DNA of 64,000 nucleotides, taken from a bacterium. GTDB lineage: Bacteria; Myxococcota_A; Polyangia; Nannocystales; Nannocystaceae. Positions 16,393 through 25,391 of this stretch are shown piece by piece. The notes under the pieces are model-generated. The model worked only from the letters and a program-made list of their open reading frames with translations, did not search any database and was not told the DNA's origin. The DNA lies in the NCBI GenBank assembly GCA_024742475.1, contig JANSYI010000021.1, positions 62,001 to 126,000 on the forward strand, given 5' to 3'. The position numbers were made by a program, and so were the translations under genes. Each line of letters starts with the position of its first letter. Within the stretch, counting starts at the first letter, position 1.

Positions 16393-16980
16393 TCACCGCG
16401 CGCCGAAGCGGCGAGTGATCGCCTCCGACATGCTCTCCAGCTGAACGGCCGAGAACTCGGCGTGGGCGACACGCTCGCAGCTGCACATCAGATTCTGCTC
16501 GGCGCGTTCGTGCGAGAGGCCGAGTGCGTGGCCGATCTCGTGCGACAGAGTGCGCTCCGACGCGTCGGTACTCAGCACGATGACGCCCTGCTTCGGCAAC
16601 CAGCTTCCACGGATCGGTGGGCGCCTCTTGGGTCTGCGCAGCGGTCCGGCGACCGCGACGTGCAGGCCGTCCTCGTCTCCAAGTCGAGCGAGGCCCTGCC
16701 GACCCCTGCGCGTGCGCGCGTCGATCGACGAGGCATCCACGTACTGAATCGACGCCACCTCGATGGAGAATCCCGCGCGGGCGAAGTCGACTGCCGCTTT
16801 GGCCACCCACTCGCTGAGCGCGTCTGGGTCGACCACCGGCCCGCGGCGATTGAGCCCGACGTGCAGATGCAGAGGGATCGCCGCCGGCTCACTCGCCGTC
16901 GGCGCGAGGCTCGTCGCCGCTGACGGACGTGCAGCGCATCCGAGCGAAGCGAGGAGAGTTGCGCATACGAGCCATCGCAC
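16393..16980 (-). CDS. Matrixin-like zinc metalloprotease lipoprotein
   Basis: A 195-residue secreted protein with lipobox ASLGC (Cys15). The zinc site HEIGHALGLSHE is a perfect metzincin HExxHxxGxxH motif, and a Met follows shortly after in NLMC, placed where the Met-turn lies. Preceding strands (GVIVLSTDASERTLSHEIG) suit a small matrixin/archaemetzincin-type domain. It would cut peptides at the cell surface or in the periplasm. The start is GTG 16980; it stands alone between hemL and the zinc-ribbon gene. The substrate is unknown. Confidence 0.85.
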   Translation of the reverse strand: MRWLVCATLLASLGCAARPSAATSLAPTASEPAAIPLHLHVGLNRRGPVVDPDALSEWVAKAAVDFARAGFSIEVASIQYVDASSIDARTRRGRQGLARLGDEDGLHVAVAGPLRRPKRRPPIRGSWLPKQGVIVLSTDASERTLSHEIGHALGLSHERAEQNLMCSCERVAHAEFSAVQLESMSEAITRRFGAR

Positions 16981-17087
16981 GCACAGACACGGAGCAAGCC
17001 GTGTGCCACGTGATTCCGCATGGATACGGCCGTAGCGCTGAGGCGATGTGCCTCACCTGGGCTTTATCGCCCGGGCGCAGCGTTGCC

Positions 17088-18431
17088 TCAACCCGCCGCG
17101 ACGGCGGCCATGGCGTCTTTGGCGGCGGCGACCGTGGCGTCGATGATGTCCTCGGTGTGCGCCACCGACACGAAGCCGGCCTCGAACTGCGATGGCGCCA
17201 GGTAGACGCCCCGCTCGAGCATGGCGGTGTGCCAACGGGTGAACTGGTCGAGGTCACTGCCCTTGGCGTCGGCATAGTTGCGGACCTCGCCGCTGCGAAA
17301 GAAGCCGGTGAACATCGAGCCGACGCGGTTGCTGGTGAACGGCAGGCCGGCTGCGTCGGCGGCTTCGACGATGCCCTTCGCCAGGCGCTCCGTCATGGCG
17401 TCGAGCTGGGCGTAGGGCGAGTCGCGCTCGAGGATCTTCAAGGTGGCGGTGCCGGCCGCGACGGCGATCGGGTTTCCGCTCAGCGTGCCGGCTTGGTAGA
17501 CGGGGCCGACGGGCGCGAGCTTCTCCATGATCTCGCGCTTGCCCCCGTAGGCTGCGCACGGCATGCCGCCGCCGATGATCTTGCCCAAGCAGGTGAGGTC
17601 GGGCGTGACGCCGAAAAGCTCTTGCGCGCCGCCCTTGGCCAGGCGGAATCCGGTCATCACCTCGTCGAAGATGAGCACGATGCCCTTCTGTGCGGTGAGC
17701 TCGCGCAGGCCCTCGAGGTAACCCTCGACCGGCGGGACGCAGCCCATGTTGCCGCAGACGGGCTCGATGATGATCGCCGCGACGTCGTCGGGGTGCTGCT
17801 CGACGATCGCTTTGACGGCGTCGAGGTCATTGTGGGGCGCGAGCAGCGTCTGCTTGACGACGTCGGCGGGCACACCCGCGGTGCCAGGCAGGCCCAGGGT
17901 CGCGGCGCCCGAGCCGGCGGCGACGAGCAAGAAGTCGGCGTGGCCGTGGTAGCCGCCGTCCATCTTGATGATCTTGTCGCGGCCGGTGTACCCCCGCGCG
18001 AGGCGGAGGGCGCTCATGGTGGCCTCCGTGCCGGAGTTGACCATGCGGACCATGCCGCCTTGCAGGCTGGGCACCATCGAGCACACCAGCTCGGCGAAAT
18101 CGACCTCACCGGCCGAGGCTGCGCCGAAGCTCAGGCCGTCGCGCACGGCCTTCTGCACGGCGTCGATCACCTCTTCGTTCGCGTGGCCGAGGATGGCCGG
18201 TCCCCACGTGCCGACGTAGTCGATGAGCGCGACTCCGTCTTCGGTGATGATGTGGGCGCCCTTGGCCTTGCGCACGAACGGAGGGTCGCCGCCGACGGGG
18301 CCAAACGCGCGCACGGGGCTGTTCACGCCTCCGGGGATGACCTGCTGCGCAGCTCCCATGAGCTCTCGGCTGCGCTCTCCGGCGCGTCCGTCGACCTTGA
18401 TTTCGGCTGCTGGCGTTTCGCTGGTGCTCAT
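17088..18431 (-). CDS. hemL: Glutamate-1-semialdehyde 2,1-aminomutase
   Basis: HemL is the PLP enzyme that turns glutamate-1-semialdehyde into 5-aminolevulinate, the last step of the C5 route to haem and corrinoids. The protein has 447 residues, slightly longer than usual because of a short N-terminal leader. It shows VIPGGVNSPVRAF near the start, NSGTEATMSALRLAR, FDEVMTGFRLAKGG and the PLP lysine in CLGKIIGGGMP. A single-gene unit; TAGAGT lies 10 bases before the ATG. Confidence 0.98.
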   Translation of the reverse strand: MSTSETPAAEIKVDGRAGERSRELMGAAQQVIPGGVNSPVRAFGPVGGDPPFVRKAKGAHIITEDGVALIDYVGTWGPAILGHANEEVIDAVQKAVRDGLSFGAASAGEVDFAELVCSMVPSLQGGMVRMVNSGTEATMSALRLARGYTGRDKIIKMDGGYHGHADFLLVAAGSGAATLGLPGTAGVPADVVKQTLLAPHNDLDAVKAIVEQHPDDVAAIIIEPVCGNMGCVPPVEGYLEGLRELTAQKGIVLIFDEVMTGFRLAKGGAQELFGVTPDLTCLGKIIGGGMPCAAYGGKREIMEKLAPVGPVYQAGTLSGNPIAVAAGTATLKILERDSPYAQLDAMTERLAKGIVEAADAAGLPFTSNRVGSMFTGFFRSGEVRNYADAKGSDLDQFTRWHTAMLERGVYLAPSQFEAGFVSVAHTEDIIDATVAAAKDAMAAVAAG

Positions 18432-18441
18432 GGGCGCGGGG

Positions 18442-18447
18442 ACTCTA
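18442..18447 (-). promoter_or_regulatory. -10-like box TAGAGT, 10 bases before hemL ATG
   Basis: TAGAGT on the minus strand precedes the hemL start by ten bases with no Shine-Dalgarno sequence between, suggesting a very short leader. Confidence 0.4.
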
Positions 18448-18500
18448 GCAGCCGCGGCCGGACCGGCGCGTCTCGAGTGCCGAGACGGCGCCGAGAGGAC

Positions 18501-19052
18501 TCACAAGAGCGCATAGATGGCCGTGCCGTTGGCCGTGACGAGCGCGGCGGCCAACGCCCCCCAGCACACGCGCTGCCACAGCTCGGCGCGGTCCTGCGCC
18601 GCGGCGTCGTCCTCGGAAACCCGACGCACCCGCTGGCTGATGAAGAACGCGATCGCGGCGACGCCCGCGAACGACATGCCCAGCCCGAGCAACATCAGCG
18701 TGGCTTCATACCGACCCAGGCCGTCCACGGAGGATGCGACGCGGCACTGCGAAGGATCGGACGCGTCGTAGGCGACCGCGACGGCTTCGACCTCGGCGCA
18801 CTTGTTGGTGGCGCCTCCGCAGCCGCCATAGCTCTGGCCCTCGACGCGGATCTCGTATTGGGCGCCCAGCCGCGCGTCGCACTCGGCCGAGCTGGACATG
18901 ACGGTGGGGCTGCTCTCGTCCAGGTGCCAGGGAGCGCCGAGTGACCCCGCGCCGACCCAGCCCAGCAGGCCCAGGCCCGCCAAGCCCACGGCTGCCATGG
19001 CCGGCGCGCGTCGGTTCATGAAGCGATCGAGGCTGGTCGGTTCGGGCGCCAC
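18501..19052 (-). CDS. Small two-helix membrane protein, unknown function
   Basis: About 183 residues. One membrane helix lies near the N terminus (AVGLAGLGLLGWVGAGSLGA), then an external loop with four cysteines (AECDARLG, YGGCGGATNKCAEV, SQCRVAS), then a second helix (ATLMLLGLGMSFAGVAAIAFF), a basic-acidic cytoplasmic stretch and a third helix at the C terminus (WGALAAALVTANGTAIYAL). GTG 19052 is chosen because TATCTC lies six bases before it; ATG 19019 is the alternative. Divergent from the next gene. No family recognised. Confidence 0.7.
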   Translation of the reverse strand: MAPEPTSLDRFMNRRAPAMAAVGLAGLGLLGWVGAGSLGAPWHLDESSPTVMSSSAECDARLGAQYEIRVEGQSYGGCGGATNKCAEVEAVAVAYDASDPSQCRVASSVDGLGRYEATLMLLGLGMSFAGVAAIAFFISQRVRRVSEDDAAAQDRAELWQRVCWGALAAALVTANGTAIYALL

Positions 19053-19058
19053 CGCGCA

Positions 19059-19064
19059 GAGATA
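19059..19064 (-). promoter_or_regulatory. -10-like box TATCTC, 6 bases before GTG 19052
   Basis: GCTATCTCTGCG on the minus strand: the same sequence occurs in the same place before the gene starting at 26561, which supports it as a shared promoter type. Confidence 0.45.
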
Positions 19065-19134
19065 GCAGGCGCGGCCCGGTGTGCGTGCCGATTTCGCTTG
19101 TGGATCCGCATCCGAGCCGTGCAAAGCTCGCCGC

Positions 19135-19686
19135 ATGCGCTGCGGGTATCGAGTCGTTCGCCGGGTTGCCCAAGCCACGCTGGTGCTGGCGGTCGCGTGC
19201 GAGCCTCCCGGCGCCGTCGCGACCACCGACATCGACGACGAGGTGGTGCTGACGCGCGAGCAACCCGTCGTCGCGTTCGAGGTCCGGCTGTGTCTCTCGG
19301 CCGACGCGCCCCCCGAGGTCGAGGGCAGCGGGTGGGTGCGAGGCAACGCGCGCCTCAACGAAGGCGCCGCCGAGCTCACCCTCGAGAACCTCGACGTCGA
19401 CCCCGACTACGAGTCCCCCGACGCACAGAACCCTCCCGTGTCCGTCGAGATGTTGGGCTCCGAGATGGCCTCGCTCGGCGTCGTCCTCACGCTCAACCCC
19501 AGCGGGCTGTCCTCGGGGCAGTGCACGCCGTCGCAGGTCGTGCAGTTCTCGGCCTCGGGCCTCGAAGGCGAGCAGGCGATCACCCTCAGCAGCCTCGAGG
19601 GCTACTTCGGCGGCGAGTGGACCAACTCGCTGTGCAGCAGCGACCTCTCCGATGGCACCCTCGAGCTCGAGGTCGAGAAAATATAG
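19135..19686 (+). CDS. Predicted small lipoprotein, unknown function
   Basis: A 183-residue secreted protein with a probable lipobox LAVAC, then an acidic, beta-rich domain (VAFEVRLCLSADAPPEVEG, AELTLENLDVD, LELEVEKI). It has paired cysteines (RLCLSA, GQCTPS, SLCSS) that could form disulfides outside the cytoplasm. The frame extends upstream to 19081, but ATG 19135 starts a compact signal peptide. No family recognised. Confidence 0.65.
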   Translation: MRCGYRVVRRVAQATLVLAVACEPPGAVATTDIDDEVVLTREQPVVAFEVRLCLSADAPPEVEGSGWVRGNARLNEGAAELTLENLDVDPDYESPDAQNPPVSVEMLGSEMASLGVVLTLNPSGLSSGQCTPSQVVQFSASGLEGEQAITLSSLEGYFGGEWTNSLCSSDLSDGTLELEVEKI

Positions 19687-19805
19687 GGGGCGAATGCCCC
19701 TCGCGGGCGGAATTCGCGGGCGGACACGCTGTTCTCGTTTTTCGAACAACCTCGAACGTGACCGAATCGGTTGTATGGCATAGGGAGTCCGAGAGGTTCA
19801 CCGCC

Positions 19806-20402
19806 ATGAAGACTGATCTGCGTTCCATTCTCGAGATGACTGCCCTGGCGACCGCGCTGGTCGTGCCCGCGTGCGACGACGACAACTCTGCGGGCGAAGA
19901 GTCCGGTTCGGCCGAAAGCACGGGCACGAACGCGGGCTGCCCCGGGACGAGCGCGGGCTGCCCGGGCACCAGCGCGGGCTGCCCAGGCACGACGGCCGGG
20001 TGCCCCACCGAGGCTCGCCCCGACGAGGTCGAAGACGTGCTCGCGGCGATCGAGGACGAGAGCTACCAGGAGTGGGAGGCGGAGCCCGAGCCGCACCCGC
20101 CGGTGGGCAACTCGCCGCACCCCGGCGAGGTTCGGACGTTCTTCAACGCGGCCCTGGCCACCTCGATGGGCGCTGGCAACACGGAGCATCCCGTGGGCGC
20201 GGCGGCGGTCAAGGAGTCGTGGATGGACGGCGAGCTGGCCGGTTGGTTCGTCGAGGTCAAGGTGGCCGAGGGCGAAGGCGGAGACACCTGGTGGTGGTGG
20301 TCCGACCTCGCAGACGTCGACGCCACGGGCGTGGGCGGATGCACCGGTTGCCACGCCGCGGGCATCGACTTCGTGACGACCGCCTACCCGTTCGAGGAGT
20401 AG
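19806..20402 (+). CDS. Cytochrome P460-like c-type haem lipoprotein
   Basis: A 198-residue lipoprotein (lipobox VVPAC, Cys23). A repeat linker of AGCPGTS units is followed by a domain with YQEWEAEPEPHPPVGNSPHPGEV, a central AVKESWMDG and a single CTGCH haem-attachment motif near the C terminus (GCTGCHAAGIDFV). This order matches cytochrome P460 and related small c-type cytochromes, which oxidise hydroxylamine or detoxify NO; whether the P460 Lys-haem cross-link forms cannot be told. GAGAGG seven bases before ATG 19806 is a fair ribosome site. It overlaps the convergent glycosyltransferase gene by 19 bases. Confidence 0.8.
   Translation: MKTDLRSILEMTALATALVVPACDDDNSAGEESGSAESTGTNAGCPGTSAGCPGTSAGCPGTTAGCPTEARPDEVEDVLAAIEDESYQEWEAEPEPHPPVGNSPHPGEVRTFFNAALATSMGAGNTEHPVGAAAVKESWMDGELAGWFVEVKVAEGEGGDTWWWWSDLADVDATGVGGCTGCHAAGIDFVTTAYPFEE
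19929..20012 (+). repeat. Four 21-base tandem repeats coding for AGCPGTS units
   Basis: Four in-frame 21-base units (19929, 19950, 19971, 19992) encode a seven-residue Cys-Pro linker repeat between the lipobox and the haem domain. The last copy is diverged. Copy number may vary between strains. Confidence 0.8.
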
Positions 20403-21361
20403 CCGCCCAGCGCGGCGACAGCCGCCTCCGCGACGCTCGGCGCGTCGAACGAGGTCTGGGGCGGGACCGGGGGCGAGCGCACGAACCGCTCGAGCCTGCG
20501 CTGCGTCAGCGCCTCGAACGAGCAGCCATCGCCGAGCCGCGTGGTCTTGAGCATGGCGGCGTTGAGGCGCTGCTCGTCGTCGTCGCGTCGGTGAAGGGCG
20601 AGCATGGGGATGCCCAGCCCCACGCACTCGGAGATCAGCTGGCTGCCGGCGCTCGCCACGACCACGCGGGCGCGGGCCATGCGTTCGATGAAGCGCTCCC
20701 GGCTCTGGGGTTCGTACTCGATGCCCTCGACTCCGGGATCGTCGGTGGCGAAGACCACCGGCCGAAGGCCGATGGCGACGAGCATGCGCAGCACGTCGGG
20801 CGCACCGTCGCGGAAGTAGCAGAGCACCTCGCTGGGGCTGTCGGCGCGATGCAGCCGAGGGTCGAGGGACGGCCGGGCGAGCGTGACCCGATGGGTGCGG
20901 GGCTCGAGCGGGACGAAGTTCACCGCGATCGCTCGGTGCGCGCCGACCGAAGAGGTGGCCGCTTTGGCAGCCTCGCGCAGCCACGGCGTCCGCGGCAGCG
21001 AGGAGGGGCGTTTGCACTCGCTGAACACGAGGCCGTGCCCGACCGCGACCGAGGGCTTGCGCAGCGCCTTGGCGGCCAACAGACCCGGCAGGTCACCGTC
21101 GGAGAGGATGGCGCTGACGCGGTCGCTGCGGCCCGCGTCGATGGCTTCGCGTACCCGCCTGGCGAGTCCGAGCACCGCGGCGCCCGGCGTCGGGGGCAGG
21201 GACTCGACCGGAGTGCACTCGTATGCGGCCGAGAACATCGGGACGCCGTCGCGGCCCACGAACGCGCGAAACGGTCGGCCCGCGGCCTCGAGCGCCCGCG
21301 CAATCGCCAGGCAGCGCGTCGCGTGGCCCCTCCCGCGTCCGTGCACGTACAGGTGAATCAC
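20384..21361 (-). CDS. MJ1255/MurG-like glycosyltransferase
   Basis: A 325-residue GT-B type protein. The N terminus VHGRGRGHATRCLAIARAL has the Gly-rich loop of GT28/MJ1255-like enzymes, followed by AILSDGDLPGLLAA. The C-terminal nucleotide-sugar site reads SAGSQLISECVGLGIPMLAL with the acidic HRRDDDEQRLNA. It likely adds a sugar to a lipid or surface glycan in the cytoplasm; donor and acceptor are unknown. GTG 21361 is the start; TACCCT lies eight bases upstream. It opens the surface-glycan region. Confidence 0.8.
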   Translation of the reverse strand: MIHLYVHGRGRGHATRCLAIARALEAAGRPFRAFVGRDGVPMFSAAYECTPVESLPPTPGAAVLGLARRVREAIDAGRSDRVSAILSDGDLPGLLAAKALRKPSVAVGHGLVFSECKRPSSLPRTPWLREAAKAATSSVGAHRAIAVNFVPLEPRTHRVTLARPSLDPRLHRADSPSEVLCYFRDGAPDVLRMLVAIGLRPVVFATDDPGVEGIEYEPQSRERFIERMARARVVVASAGSQLISECVGLGIPMLALHRRDDDEQRLNAAMLKTTRLGDGCSFEALTQRRLERFVRSPPVPPQTSFDAPSVAEAAVAALGGYSSNG

Positions 21362-21369
21362 CGAGCGGC

Positions 21370-21375
21370 AGGGTA
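21370..21375 (-). promoter_or_regulatory. -10-like box TACCCT, 8 bases before GTG 21361
   Basis: TACCCT on the minus strand sits eight bases before the glycosyltransferase start with no ribosome site, fitting a leaderless or near-leaderless transcript. Confidence 0.4.
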
Positions 21376-21457
21376 GCTGCTTTTCTCCAGCGCATTGTGC
21401 CGTCCGGGGCCGCGTCGCGAGAGCGCCGCTTGCGCGGACCCGGGCTGGGGCCGTGAT

Positions 21458-21486
21458 TTGGCCCGTTTGGGCGGGCGCACTATGCT
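21458..21486 (+). promoter_or_regulatory. Promoter TTGGCC-17-TATGCT, 8 bases before GTG 21495
   Basis: A -35-like TTGGCC (21458-21463) and -10-like TATGCT (21481-21486) stand exactly 17 bases apart, and the GTG start follows after eight bases. This is the most complete promoter of the leaderless type in the window and decides the start codon of the gene. Confidence 0.6.
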
Positions 21487-21494
21487 GCTGGGCG

Positions 21495-22550
<1,056 letters not shown>

Positions 22551-22565
22551 GGTGCGAAGGACGCC

Positions 22566-24062
22566 GTGGGTGCAGCCAAGCGCAACGTGTCCGGGGATGC
22601 GTCGGTCCTCGTGGTGGGCAACGTGCTGGCCACGATCGCCGACATCATCACGCCGATCGCGATCCTCCGGCTCACGGGCAAGGAACAGGTGGCGAGCCTC
22701 TCAGGCCTGCTGCTCGTCTACAACACCATGGCGCTGCTCCTGCTCGCCGGGTTTCACCAGACGATCACCTTCTTCCTGCCCGGTAGACCCATCGAGGAGC
22801 GCGCCGCGATCGCGCGCAAGGTCGTCCGGCTGCTGATGCTGCTCGGCGTGGCGGGGGCGGGCATCTTGGTGCTGATCGGCACCTTTGGCACGCCGCTGAT
22901 CGCCGCGTTCGCCGACTTCGACGACGCGCCGACCGACCTCTCGCCGCTGGTCTTCTTGCTGCTGTTCCCGCTCGGCGACCTGCCGGCGCGAATCTTGCCC
23001 AACCTCGCGGTGGTGGAACGGCAGCCCCGCACGGCGGCGACCTACGGCGTGTTTCGCTCGCTGACGGTGTCGATCAGCACGCTGCTGCCCATCGCCCTGG
23101 GGTACTCGCCCGCCGTCGTCGCGATGAGCATGAGCGCGGTGGCGCTGGGGCAGCTGGTTTTCGTGCGCGCCGTGTTGCGCCGCTGCTATGCCGCTGTCGC
23201 GCGCGTGGCCTCTCCCGTGTCTACGGGCGAGCTTGTCCGCTTCGGGCTCCCGCTGGGCGCCACCGACATGGTGTCCTCGCTCAACAACCGCTTCGACCAG
23301 CTGCTCATCGTCATCTCGTTTCCCGCCGATACCTATGCGGTCTACCGCGCCGGCGCCTATCAAATCCCGGTCGTCACGCGTCTGCCCTACCTGGTCGCCA
23401 CCGCGCTCGCGCCCGAGCTCGTGGAGGCGTTCCGCGAGGGCAGGGCGCGCGACGCCATCGAGGCGTGGAAGCAATCGATCGGCAAGATCTCTCTGCTCGT
23501 CGTCCCGTTCACGCTGGTGTTCTTCGTGGGGGCCGAGGCGTTCATCCTGCTGATCGCCGGCCCCGACTACGTCGGGGCGGTGCCGGTGTTCCGCTGGTAC
23601 ACGTTGCTGTCCATCGTTCGCGTGGCGGCGTTCGGCACGGTCATCGTGGCCGCGGGTCGCCCGAAGTACGTGCTGCACGCGGCGCTGTTCTCCTTCGCGT
23701 TCAACGTGCTGCTCAGCGTCCCGCTGCTGCTGATCTTCGGCTTCGTGGGTCCCGCGATGGGTACGGCGCTCGCCTTCTTCCCCATGGCGGTCTTCTACTG
23801 CTCGCGCATCGCCAAGGCGTCGGGCATCCCGCTGCGCGACATCTTCCCGCTGGCGGCCTACCTGCGGGTGCTGGCAGTGGCCTCGGTGGGGGCAGCGGCC
23901 GGCTGGGCGTTCGCCGCGTTCACGGAGTTTGGGCCATGGGTCGAGCTCTTCGGGGTCGCGGGCATCGTGCTCGGCTCGTTCGCGCTGCTGGGCACGATCA
24001 CCGGCACGATCTCGTCCGACGACTGGGCGTTCGCCACGGCCAAGCTCCGCCGTAAACGCTAG
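22566..24062 (+). CDS. Polysaccharide/lipid-linked sugar flippase (MOP superfamily)
   Basis: A 498-residue protein with 12-14 membrane helices of the Wzx/RfbX/MATE-like kind. Its first helix pair (VLVVGNVLATIADIITPIAIL), the conserved FGLPLGATDMVSSLNNRFDQLLI and AGPDYVGAVPVFRWYTLLSI are typical of O-unit and exopolysaccharide flippases, which move lipid-linked oligosaccharides across the inner membrane. It sits between glycosyltransferase genes. GTG 22566 follows the upstream stop by 15 bases. The stop shares the four bases CTAG with the convergent lipoprotein gene. Confidence 0.88.
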   Translation: MGAAKRNVSGDASVLVVGNVLATIADIITPIAILRLTGKEQVASLSGLLLVYNTMALLLLAGFHQTITFFLPGRPIEERAAIARKVVRLLMLLGVAGAGILVLIGTFGTPLIAAFADFDDAPTDLSPLVFLLLFPLGDLPARILPNLAVVERQPRTAATYGVFRSLTVSISTLLPIALGYSPAVVAMSMSAVALGQLVFVRAVLRRCYAAVARVASPVSTGELVRFGLPLGATDMVSSLNNRFDQLLIVISFPADTYAVYRAGAYQIPVVTRLPYLVATALAPELVEAFREGRARDAIEAWKQSIGKISLLVVPFTLVFFVGAEAFILLIAGPDYVGAVPVFRWYTLLSIVRVAAFGTVIVAAGRPKYVLHAALFSFAFNVLLSVPLLLIFGFVGPAMGTALAFFPMAVFYCSRIAKASGIPLRDIFPLAAYLRVLAVASVGAAAGWAFAAFTEFGPWVELFGVAGIVLGSFALLGTITGTISSDDWAFATAKLRRKR

Positions 24063-25273
24063 AACCGCCCGGTGAGCGTGAGCCCGCCGAAGCTGGGCCC
24101 GAGTGCGGGTGCAAGCGAGACGTCGCGGGCGCGGGCGCGGGCGCGAAGCCGCTGCTCGCGTCCCTTCGCCATGTAGGCGATGCCGGCCATGGCGACGGCG
24201 CCGACGCCGAGCCCGATTGCGACGCCGGTCGCGATGCGGCGGTCGCTCTTGTGGCTGGCGATCTCGGACTCGAGCCGGTCGACGTTTTCCTGTGCCCTCG
24301 ACCGCTCGGCGGTGCTGGTCAGGGGACCGTCGTCGGTGGCCGTGCGTTCTTCGGAGCTGAGATCGAACTTGGCGTCGGTGATCTGGATCGACCGGGTCCC
24401 GACCACGGCCACGCCCGCGATGGAGCCGGCCGCCGCGACGGCCGCGGTCGCAATTGCGGCGGTCCTCCCTGCGTGCCATCGGTCCGCAGCGCGCTCGAGC
24501 CGGCGCACTTCGTCGGCCTCTACTTGCAGGGCGTCCGAGGTGGGCTTTCCATCTGCACCCAGCGGCGTCAGCTCGACCCGCAGCAGCGCGCCGCACTGCG
24601 GTGGGGCCACACCCTCCGCCGTGTCAGCGGCATCGCAGGCGTCGAAGTCTCCGTCCTGTCGAAGCACCGAGCGGCTGCGGGCCATGGACGCGCCGCCCCC
24701 GAAGCCGCCAGCGTTCGCGGATGCCTTCGCGTCGATAGCCGAGCCGGTGTACATGGCAAACGCGCCGACGGTCATGCCGCTGACGAGGTGGGTCGCTTCG
24801 GCGCAGGCCGAGCCCGCAGCGGCGTCGATGGTGTCCGTGTCGGCTTCGAGACGGCCGACGACGGTCATGTCGACGTTGATCTGCCCCTCGCGAGAGAGGG
24901 CCGTCTCGAGCTGCGCGGCGCCGAGGGGGAGCTCGGCCCACAGCGCATCTTCGTCTCGAATCCTGACTTGGTCGCGTTTGTGGGTGAGGCTTCGATACTC
25001 GTAGTCGCCCCCGAGGGTGCAGCGCGAGAGCACCTCGAGCTCGCAGCCGTTGTAGCGGGCCGCGACGATGCCCGACTCGGCGGCGGCTTCGAGCATGGCG
25101 CGATCGGCCGCCGGCCACTCGACGAGCAGCGGCCGGGTCGTGCTGCTCCCGGCCTTGCAGGTGGCCTGCCCGAGCGCCTCCTCAGGAGACGTGGCGCCCG
25201 CCGGCGCCGAGCGGCGGCAGCCACCGAGCATCGCGAGGGCCATCAGGAGCGCAGGGAAGCGAGAACGGCACAT
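24059..25273 (-). CDS. Large predicted lipoprotein with two C-terminal helices
   Basis: A 404-residue protein with lipobox AMLGGC (Cys19). The mature part has conserved-looking cysteines (ATCKAG, NGCELEVLSRCTLGG, GSACAEATHLVSGMTVGAF, DACDAAD), a mid-protein GGFGGGASMA stretch and then a coiled region. Two hydrophobic helices follow (AAIATAAVAAAGSIAGVAVVG and GVAIGLGVGAVAMAGIAYMA), with a basic end. ATG 25273 starts a clean signal peptide; a strong TAGAAT box at 25306-25311 lies just before an alternative GTG at 25300. Function unknown; the layout suggests an envelope-spanning structural protein. Confidence 0.8.
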   Translation of the reverse strand: MCRSRFPALLMALAMLGGCRRSAPAGATSPEEALGQATCKAGSSTTRPLLVEWPAADRAMLEAAAESGIVAARYNGCELEVLSRCTLGGDYEYRSLTHKRDQVRIRDEDALWAELPLGAAQLETALSREGQINVDMTVVGRLEADTDTIDAAAGSACAEATHLVSGMTVGAFAMYTGSAIDAKASANAGGFGGGASMARSRSVLRQDGDFDACDAADTAEGVAPPQCGALLRVELTPLGADGKPTSDALQVEADEVRRLERAADRWHAGRTAAIATAAVAAAGSIAGVAVVGTRSIQITDAKFDLSSEERTATDDGPLTSTAERSRAQENVDRLESEIASHKSDRRIATGVAIGLGVGAVAMAGIAYMAKGREQRLRARARARDVSLAPALGPSFGGLTLTGRF

Positions 25274-25391
25274 CCGCGGTGACAAACGTGCGTGGCGCAC
25301 TTGCTATTCTATCCCTGGGACTGCTCGAGGCGCGCGTTGGCGGCAGATCACGGCTCGGGTGTGGCCAGGGGGATCCACCCTTGCGCGGCGA

